Source: Candolleomyces eurysporus (taxonomy: Eukaryota; Basidiomycota; Agaricomycetes; Agaricales; Psathyrellaceae). Taken from it: DNA of 64,000 nt. This document shows positions 56,660 to 64,000 of the stretch, piece by piece. The position numbers and the translations under genes were made by a program. The first letter of the stretch is position 1. Every line of letters starts with the position of its first letter. The stretch lies in the NCBI GenBank assembly GCA_027579435.1, contig JANBPK010000718.1, positions 32,231 through 96,230 on the forward strand. Direction: 5' to 3'. The notes below the pieces were generated by a model, which saw nothing but the letters and a program-made list of their open reading frames with translations, was not told the origin of the DNA and did no database searches.

Positions 56660-58080
56660 CTCAATGATTCAGATTTAAGAGATTAGACGAATACTGCGAT
56701 ACAAAGAATGCTACGGAGAGCAGTGTAAAGTAAGTCTAGTGCGGCATTGCCGATTAGAGAGAGGCGTTGATAGGAGAGCAGCCAACGTTGATGAGACCAT
56801 CTAAGAAAAAATTACAGAGTCAGTATACACCGAAGCAGCCAAAAACCTCAGCGACGAGAGCGAGGGAAAGAAACTCGTACTGTAGTAGTTGTTCTGGCAG
56901 CAAACTTGCTGAGAAGAGCTGTCGAAGGAAGGAAAATTTATCAGTAATCGCATTCATAAGATATTGAAATGGCTTTTCACTTACCAGCTAGCTCCCGATC
57001 CAAGAGCAAGCACGTTAATAGGCGAGCAGTTTGACCCGACATAACCTTTAAGGCTGTTGACGTCGACGTTGACGAGTCCGAGCAAATAGCTGGTGCTCTT
57101 ATCCGTGTGGCTGGCTTCCGTCACTTGGTTGCAGCAAGCAACGTGGCCGCTGTTGCACTGGTCGATGCTTCCACCGGCGGGGGCGGCGCTGGCTGCGAGG
57201 AAGACGGAGGATGCGGCGAGGACGGCGAAGACGCGGGCGATCATGGTGATGTTAAATGGGATAGATGGAAAGGATTTGAAAGAGTGTTGGGTGTGGTGAA
57301 AGAGTGACTATTGAAGACTGGTGGACGACTGGTGGATTCTGGGGACCCAACCAAGCAGCCTTCCCGTCTTTTAAAGAGCTTTTAGAAACCCCCAAACACG
57401 TTTCAACAAACCCTGTCGGCGGGGTATACCGTCTGCGCTGGCATAATCAGGCTCTTAGGTTCGGGCACAGCAGATGATTTGTTGCTACGTCTTACGAACC
57501 TCGTTGCAAGGGTTCAGCGGTAAGCACCGGCAAGCACTCGAAGCTTACCGTAATAATTGAAAACGCTTAACCTTGATTTCCGGTACGTCCAGCGTCCCGG
57601 TAATTTTTGCTTTAAATTTTGCTTGACCGGAATAGAAGCTCTCCTTCCAAACACGGATCACCTGTATCGCCGACGCTATTCGGGTCGGAGAGGTGGATTT
57701 GGCCTAGAGTCTAAACTCCAGTGGTTTCGCTGGGCGGTGAAGACCTATGGAAGCGAAACGAAACCAAGTGTTAGGCCTCTGACCCATCTGAGAAGCCTTC
57801 AAGGATATGGGTACATTTGATCCAACGCCGGCATTTCTAAAGAAATCATGGTCCGTTCCAAGCTGGGCAATCGACACAAACGGTTCAGTGGCCTTTGAAG
57901 GATATTTTAGTCAGAGTTGAAGGCTGCTTGACCTGCAACGTGGCATCGCTGGACTTGATCGACTCATTAGCTATGTCATTGATCGGCGCTTCCCACCAAG
58001 CGCCCAGGATTCCGCCGTGAGAGGAACGGTTCTTGAGCGAGGGTTCAAATGGGTGTAGAAGGGGACAGTCTAAAGACATC
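56660..58080. repeat. segmental duplication copy B (hydrophobin 3 block)
   Basis: Direct repeat of 54100-55530, containing hydrophobin 3 with its 3' flank and promoter. The intervening 1.1 kb (55530-56660) contains the hydrophobin 1-like pseudogene, so the older ancestral block probably carried both gene types. Confidence 0.8.
56754..57244 (-). CDS. class I hydrophobin 3
   Basis: Near-identical paralogue of hydrophobin 2 with the same three-exon structure; exon 1 is 57244-56985. The signal peptide begins MIARVFAVLAASSVFLAASA. Cysteines are in IDQC, ACC, GSNC, the split codon, VCC and VGC, ending CSPINASL; eight in total. The TATA position at 57368-57375 carries the same TTTAAAAG variant as hydrophobin 2. 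The block duplication makes this the youngest pair in the cluster. Confidence 0.94.
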
Positions 58081-58293
58081 TTATTAGTAGCTAGGTTAAC
58101 TTAGCACCGAGAAAATCTGGTGGAAGCGAGTTCTCCATGTCGCATTCACTGCTGCGATACACTTAGTGACCTCGGAAAAACCCGTGCAAATGCGGTTCAT
58201 TTGTAAATTAGATGAGAAGGATTAAGAGAAGTGCGGTACAGGCAGAGTGCTACGGGGTGTAATGCTCAGAAGTGGCGGTGTAGACTTGAGCCA
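57245..58293. promoter_or_regulatory. hydrophobin 3 promoter region
   Basis: Upstream DNA of hydrophobin 3 and downstream DNA of hydrophobin 4, both on the minus strand. Much of it belongs to duplication copy B. No other gene is seen. Confidence 0.5.
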
Positions 58294-58788
58294 TTAGAGA
58301 GCGACGTTGATGGGAGAGCATCCAACGTTGACGAGGCCATCTAGATGAAGATTAAACCGTCAGTGTACAATCCGGCAGCCGAAATAGACGAGAGCGAAGG
58401 GAAAAATCTCGTACTGTAATAGTTGTTCTGGCAGCAAACTTGCTGAGTCGAGCTGTAGAGGAAAGAAAGTAAATCGTGGGTAACTGAAGCCAACAACAAA
58501 GAGGAAGTGGACTTACCAGCTGGCACCGGATCCAATTGCAAGGGCACTAATAGGGGAGCAGTTTGAGCCGACAAGTCCAGTGAGACTGCCGACATCGACG
58601 CCGATGAGGCTGAGCAAAATGCTGGTGCTCTTATCGACGGAGCTGACTTCCGAAACTTGGTTGCAGCAGGAGACCTGGCCACCATTGCATTGGTCGACAC
58701 TTCCACCATGGCCACCAGGAGCGGGGGCAGCGGAGGCGGCGAGGAAGACAGAGGAGGCGGCGAGAACGGCGAAGATGCGGGCAATCAT
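58294..58788 (-). CDS. class I hydrophobin 4
   Basis: Three exons (first 58788-58517). The signal peptide begins MIARIFAVLAASSVFLAASA, followed by APAPGGHGGSVDQC. Further cysteines are in SCC, GSNC, the split codon after SGASW, VCC and VGC, giving the complete eight. It differs from hydrophobins 2 and 3 by a longer His/Gly linker before the first Cys and many substitutions (SILLSLIGVDVGSLTGLVGS). A canonical TATAAAAG lies on this strand at 58918-58911, about 123 bases before the start codon. Confidence 0.94.
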
Positions 58789-59994
58789 TGTGATAATAGA
58801 TAGGTATGTAGAGAGGATTTGAAAGAGAGTGAGTGTTGGTGAAAGAGTGGCTGTAGAGGACTGGTGGAGGACTGCTGAATTCTGAGGATTGAAACGAGGA
58901 GATCTCCCGTCTTTTATAAGCTTTTCGTGGCTTCCAGGCATATCGTAACAAACAAGTCGGCGAGGGTATGCACTGTCGTAAGTACATGCCGAGCGCAGCA
59001 GCTACCTGTCGTGTTACGAGGTGTTCCAAGGGCTTAGGCCACTAGTCGGCGTAAGCGCTCTCCACTTACCGTAAATCTCTGGTAGGCCCAGAATCTGGAA
59101 CCGAGTCGCTCTCCGGACACAATTCCCTGGGCGCTGTACCGTTCCTCTTCAAGCTAGGTCTGGCATTTTCTGAGTTCTTCAAGTTCGAGGTTCGAGACTG
59201 TTTCGGCACGACTTTAGCGCTGATGCCCCTGCGCCAAGCCTAGTTTTTGTTGCGAATTTTCTGCATGATTATTTACTCTTTACTGAGTGCCTACTCTATT
59301 GAGAATTTTCAAGAGTATGAATCCCGTGGCCTCGAGTAGTAGCTGGCATTGTCCTAGATAAAGTATTGCCAGAGTCCAGCAGCCGACCCTTGACAGTGAA
59401 GTCAGACACCCAAGAAAGCTTCCGAGCCTAACTTACTCATCTTGCTGCAACGAAAATAAGTAATTGCCAACCTCAGGGTCACTTCTTCTGCCGGAATGGG
59501 CGCTGTAGTTGCCCACCATTCTTTCAGTACCTTCTCCTTCACGCCCGTCGGATAGCTAGAGCGTATTGAGGCTCTAATATCCGAAAACCACATTTCCCCC
59601 CCGCCAATGCTATGCAAACTAAGTTCCCCACCGTTCAACGAAGCTCCAGCGGTGCAGGTCATGGTCTGTCTCGGCGGAGCCGAATAGCGTCGACCATAGT
59701 CTTCTTTCCACGTGTTTAGAAGGCAGGCTTCTATTTCGGTCTAACCGGATTTGAATAACATCACAGCGCTAGGCGTATCGGAGATCAACTATCATAGCGC
59801 TGGACCCTTGCAACAAATTTATATCGAAACTATCCTCAGAGTGCTTACGAGAGGCGTACGCCGACTGACTTTCTTACGATGTGTGAGCTCCAAAGCTCTA
59901 GTTACTCCTTTCATATCCCAGAATTCAGCAGTCGTCATCATCCGGTCACCCATTTGCCAACGCTCGCTTTCAATCTTTTCAATCTAATCTCACA
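58789..59994. other. intergenic region between hydrophobin 4 and the hydrophobin pseudogene
   Basis: Holds the hydrophobin 4 promoter. A minus-strand open frame of 86 codons at 59402-59662 has no resemblance to a known family. I see no supported gene. Confidence 0.45.
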
Positions 59995-60431
59995 ATGATC
60001 GCCCGTGTCTTTGCCGTCCTCGCCGCCACTGCCGCTCCCGCTCCTGGTAGAAACGACGGTGGCCAGTGCAACAGCGGCTACGTTGCCTGCCGCAACTCAG
60101 TTCAGGAAGCCAACTCGGTTGATAAAAAACTAGCATTCTCCTCAGCCTCGTTGGCATCGATGTCGGGACCCTCACGGGTCTCGTAGCATCGGAATGCTCC
60201 CCCATTAATGACCCTGCTCTTGGATCCGGAGCTAGCCTTCAGTCGATCATTGACGAGTATATCTTCCTCTTCAGCTCCTCTCAGCAAGTTTGCTGCCAGG
60301 GCAACGACTTCGGTACGCATTTTCCCTCTACTCTTTCGTCTCTCGTATTCTTTGAGGAAACTGACATCAGGTATTCCCCACTAGATGGCCTCGTTGACGT
60401 CGGCTGCTCTCCTATTAACCTCTCTCTCTAA
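59995..60431 (+). pseudogene. hydrophobin pseudogene with one frameshift and a lost cysteine
   Basis: Three exon-like segments follow the hydrophobin 4 pattern. The start MIARVFAVLAATAAPAPG lacks seven residues of the signal peptide core. The CC pair reads CR (ACRNSV). After VDK, a single missing base in an A-run (60124-60129) breaks the frame; in the other frame TSILLSLVGIDVGTLTG and SECSPINDPALGSGAS continue. The second segment retains QQVCCQ and the third ends DVGCSPINLSL at 60431. The shortened signal peptide, lost Cys and frameshift together argue for a pseudogene rather than a sequencing error. Confidence 0.85.
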
Positions 60432-63162
60432 ACGGGCGTGGAGGCTCAAGTTAGTGTTAGTGTACTGCTGAGCCTTCCCTACCGTAGTCTATATAGCACT
60501 TGTCACTTTGAGTGTTGAGAATCCAGGAATGTTAGTTATACAAACCCGCTTTATTCATGGTTGCCGAATAAATTTGTACAAGCTGTAGTCAATAAGGTAG
60601 GGTACACAATACTATTCCTTGAATGAGTATAGTCTAGTAAAAGGACTACCATCCCAATGAGTCTGTCAAATTCGATAAATTATCCAGATCCTCCCTCTCC
60701 GTCCACCTGGCCCTTGCCTATTAATAATCTGGCTCGAATTGAAAAGTCACGCCGTGCCCTCACCGTCTGATATCCCTCACTCCATCCTGCAGGTACATAC
60801 TCCTACTCGAAAGAAAGCCAGGAGATCCAACGCGCTCTCCGAACACAGTCTATGTCGCAGTTCGAAATTCTTACCCAAAGTCTCGAAGAACGACTCAGAC
60901 GTGAAGCTTTGAAGTCGCACCAAGACTAGCTGGAGTCAAACTCACGACCGTATAAACACAGTCTCTTGAGAGATTGGAAGCAACGACGAAAATAAGGTTG
61001 GTGATGAGAAGGAAGAGGGCTTCCGGGGGAGGAAAAGCTTGAAGGCTCTGTTTGAACTCGATCAACGGCCTTTTCGATAGCCAAGGAGCCCGCCTGCAGT
61101 TGCTCTAGCAAGGATATCAGGTCGTACGGGCGAACAGAGAGCACCGAAAGACTAGGAAGCCGCGGGATTGGAGTACCGTCCGATACTTCCTTCGGTGGCT
61201 GATGAGGGCAGAGCGCCAGAGTATGCTCGAGAAAGAGAGTCTAGACTACTTCCTCTCCGGGATAAGCCGAAAGCACCGAAAGTCCGCCATGCGATGCCGG
61301 TGGAACTGATCCGAAACAGCCTTCCATTTCGAGCCTCACTCATTTCTCTCGCTTCTCGGTTTCTCTTCCCAATTGATTCTGACTGGGATAATAGAGAGGC
61401 AATTGTTACTCTCAGTCTACGGATCTCTGAGCGACATACTCGGGCCCTCAATCTCATAGCCGAGGGGGCGACCCCGAATAGCTGAAGGAAGCCCTTTAAA
61501 AGCCACCTTCTCGATTTGACAGGCCCGAAACTAGGACAAGAGGAGGTTTGGGCGGGGAACCATGAGCAAAATGGTCAGTGAGCTGGTCGCTTTTGCGTTT
61601 AGTATCTTTCTGCTCCGCTGGATGGCAAACTCCATTCCTCCGGGCTCTGAATAATGCTTCCTCCAGCTTCGTGCTTATAGATTAACACGGTTTTTCACAT
61701 GCTTCCAGACATCCAAATGTGAGTACCCCGGCGACTCTCTGCGCCCCGTGAAGCAACTCAGAACCTAGGCCTCATTTCCTACTCACTCATCTCGAGACCA
61801 AATGTTCCTACGATCGTCTATGAACTGGAATGTCGAGTTCACGACAAACAAGATCCTCGAACGGGCCTCCTAGAGTCTGTATGGCAACGCTTTCTCTCAC
61901 ACAGTACCTGCTTGTTACTAGCGGGTGCAAAAGACGAAGGCCCTTTCATCCGTACACCCTCAGCCACCAGCGCAACATAAACGCCCACATTGAAATCACC
62001 TGCACCACAGGCTCGCCCGCTTGTTGAACGTCAAAGCCTAGCAAAGTGAAGTCAGAGAGGCGAACATGTTGCGAAGGGGAGTGTGGGTGGGAAGGCTCAG
62101 TGGGAGAATAATCCCGAGAAAAGGAAGGCTAGTTTGAAGGAGCGAAAGGCGCAGATGATTTTAGCTGCAAGACAGTTCGTCCACTTTCCCCCTCTCCCTC
62201 TCTTTCTCCGCTCGCTCTCAGACGCTCTATGGCTGCCCAGCAAAAATGGTCACAGGAGGAACGCTTCATCTTCAGGCATGCTGTCTTGATGACCCATTTC
62301 TCTACCGCCAGCTTTGAGATCCTTCCGAGAGATATCTCGGACTTTTCGAGATTCAACCTTTTACGCCCAACCTCTTCCACCGCTTATACAATATCCGATA
62401 TCCTGGTCGTTCAATAGGAACCAGAGAACTGCAGTGATGCAGCGCCCACCAGCACGGTGAGCTCCTCATTCATCTCGCTCGCAGCCATTTCATACTCATA
62501 CTTAGCTCGAAGTGAATTCTGCTTGAGACCATCACAATCGCAAGGCAGAAACATGCACGATATCTCTGGGTAAACTCGTGTCGATATCCGCTTTCGCTCC
62601 TCCTGGAGAGACGACGGCTACAAACATTTCCTTCTTTCAACCATCGGGCCTTAGAGGGACTCGTCGTCACCGAACACCAATGGCTCTGGAAATTCGTTGC
62701 GCCTCACTCGAATAAAGAAGAATTTGGCTGTACTGCGGATAGGCATCAAAGAGATGGAGATATAGCAAGGCTGAGGGAGGTCGGAGGTGGGGATGTTGTT
62801 GAGGAATCAGTATGAGAGGATGAAGCGGATGCTGGGAGATAATGCGGACGGTGTACCACCTTAGGTGCTCCTCGTTTGCGAATCCGATGGTGTTTGAGGA
62901 GAGCTGACTGTCTTTTTCATTCTTTTCGAATTCGTTCACTTGTCGTTCCTAGCTTCTTCGACACCCTCCTCCGAACTGAACGTTTTATCATCGACGAACA
63001 AGACCAACCTGTCCCGCTCGATTAAAGCAACATCAATGCTCACTGCAAGTATATGATGAGTTGGATGTACGTGCGGGGTCGCTAGAGGATCTGGAGTCAA
63101 TAGAGTTGGGAGCAGGCTGGGTACGGCGAGCTGAGGAAGCCGGATAGGGTTGCGAAGGGAAT
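60432..63162. other. gene-poor region of about 2.7 kb
   Basis: Short open frames occur on both strands (for example 61168-61485 + and 62667-62939 -), but none shows a domain, a signal peptide with splicing, or sustained frame. Short peptide segments near 62660-62760 (+) such as HQWLWKFVAPHSNKEEFG look gene-like and may be remnants. I support no gene here. Confidence 0.4.
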
Positions 63163-63468
63163 TACAGTCGTTTGCAAAATAAACTGCAGTACTGTTTTTT
63201 TTTTTTGCGAGCAGTTGTGACCAAGTGATGCGTAATGTCACGGTGGGCACGGGGTAGGGTCAATTGTTCCAACTGTTGAATTTGGTTACCCACCGTTGCC
63301 GACACCGTTTGCTGGCTGCTCGCTTCCCGTCCCTACCTCCCTGAGGCAGCGAACCACCACGAACATGACGTAGTTCAACCAGATCTACTAAATTTAGCAG
63401 TGTGACTGTTGGTCACAACTGCGCGGAAAAAAAAAACGATACTGCAGTTTATTTTGCAAACGACTGTA
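63163..63468. mobile_element. MITE with about 60-bp terminal inverted repeats and TA target duplication
   Basis: The left repeat (63165-63224) begins CAGTCGTTTGCAAAATAAAC and runs through CTGCAGTA, a T-run and GCAGTTGTGACCAA. The right repeat (63409-63466) is its near-perfect reverse complement. The dinucleotide TA flanks both ends (63163-63164 and 63467-63468). The internal 184 bp have no coding potential. TA duplication and the CAGT terminus fit a non-autonomous Tc1/mariner-superfamily element. Confidence 0.82.
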
Positions 63469-64000
63469 AAGAGAACAGTGGGTTTCTTTCCTTCTATAGC
63501 ATGAAGTGCAGAAATCTCACGGCCAATCCTTCGTAGGCTCGGTGTTTGCGGTTGGGTGTCAATTCTTGTTTTGCTGGTTTTGATTGTTGTATCATAGACG
63601 TGACCAACGAACCGAACACCGCTCATCGGTATTGGAACCCTTGTTGCTCTCCTGCTTCGAGCGATTTTTTACTTCAAGGACATCGATGATACCCACATTT
63701 CGAACACTACATTCATGCACTCACTTGTATAGGTGCTGTTCAACGAATATTTCATACGACGGCCGCTCTCATCGCAGTGCTTTCTTAGTCAAATCTTGGA
63801 CACGGATCTTGCGAAACGCCGCAGGCTTTGTCTCAAGATTTGTTCGAAAACCAGCGCCCAGGGTCACGGGCCTGTTGCTGTGCTCTCCGACATGAACTCA
63901 AACACCTCGTGGCATCCAGCCTTCTCCTTTNCCCCCCCCCCCCCCCCCCCCTTCTCATCGTGACACCCATGCCAAAGGACCAGACCAGCAACAAACATCC
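63469..64000. other. right-edge region, no supported gene
   Basis: Open frames on the plus strand (63584-63895) show no family resemblance. A run of about 20 C's preceded by an N (63931-63950) is probably an assembly-difficult homopolymer. Confidence 0.4.

Noticed and set aside
61168..61485. Paired plus and minus open frames of about 100 codons
   Set aside because: They mirror each other on opposite strands, lack resemblance to any family and have no splice or signal support.
1..64000. CRISPR arrays, bacterial operons, phage or insertion sequences
   Set aside because: No regularly spaced repeats or Shine-Dalgarno-led operons exist; spliceosomal introns throughout show eukaryotic DNA.

Overview
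The window looks like nuclear DNA of a filamentous basidiomycete, most likely an Agaricomycete. Genes are dense and split by many short GT-AG introns, mostly about 45-75 nt. The content fits: class I hydrophobins, tandem secreted aryl-alcohol-oxidase-type GMC oxidoreductases, a NACHT/WD40 STAND protein, and a 5-hmdU-kinase-helical-domain protein fused to a chromodomain. Single Ns are scattered through the sequence, densest in the first 11 kb, and several sit exactly where a conserved reading frame slips. The assembly therefore has small unresolved indels. All calls come from reading translations and splice signals by eye; no search was run.

Layout. 0.27-2.45 kb (-): METTL14-like MT-A70 protein with a Met/Gly-rich tail. 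2.76-3.66 kb (-): SFT2 Golgi traffic protein, divergent from 3.94-10.89 kb (+): the giant inner-ring nucleoporin Nup192/Nup205. 11.4-12.95 kb (-): HMUDK-helical domain plus chromodomain. 13.9-17.7 kb (+): cytosolic leucyl-tRNA synthetase. 18.0-19.4 kb (+): unknown conserved-looking protein. 19.85-23.9 kb (+): STAND/NLR-like protein with an AT-rich NACHT-WD40 half, followed by about 1 kb of AT-rich gene-free DNA. 25.05-27.28 kb (-): alternative (type II) NADH dehydrogenase.

27.9-35.6 kb is a tandem duplication: aryl-alcohol oxidase copy 1, a decayed 3' end of an isoprenylcysteine methyltransferase (ICMT) gene, oxidase copy 2, then the full-length ICMT gene. About 3 kb without a gene follows. 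Then come a GDSL/CE16-like esterase (38.6 kb), a GGA-type VHS-GAT sorting adaptor without an ear domain (39.9 kb), a three-finger C2H2 factor (42.8 kb), an unknown acidic protein (45.1 kb, -), a DUR3 urea transporter behind eight GATAA motifs (48.2 kb), and an EXPERA/EBP-family membrane protein (51.4 kb, -).

53.1-60.4 kb is a hydrophobin cluster of four intact genes and two pseudogenes, shaped by a segmental duplication of about 1.4 kb. The last 3.5 kb holds no gene I can support, but contains a 302-bp MITE with about 60-bp terminal inverted repeats flanked by TA.

Functionally the first half is mainly housekeeping (RNA methylation, nuclear pore, vesicle traffic, translation, respiration). 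The second half is enriched in secreted, surface and nutrient functions. The genes share no evident pathway. The features most worth following up are the HMUDK-chromodomain fusion, the mosaic STAND gene, the asymmetric oxidase/ICMT duplication and the hydrophobin birth-and-death cluster.
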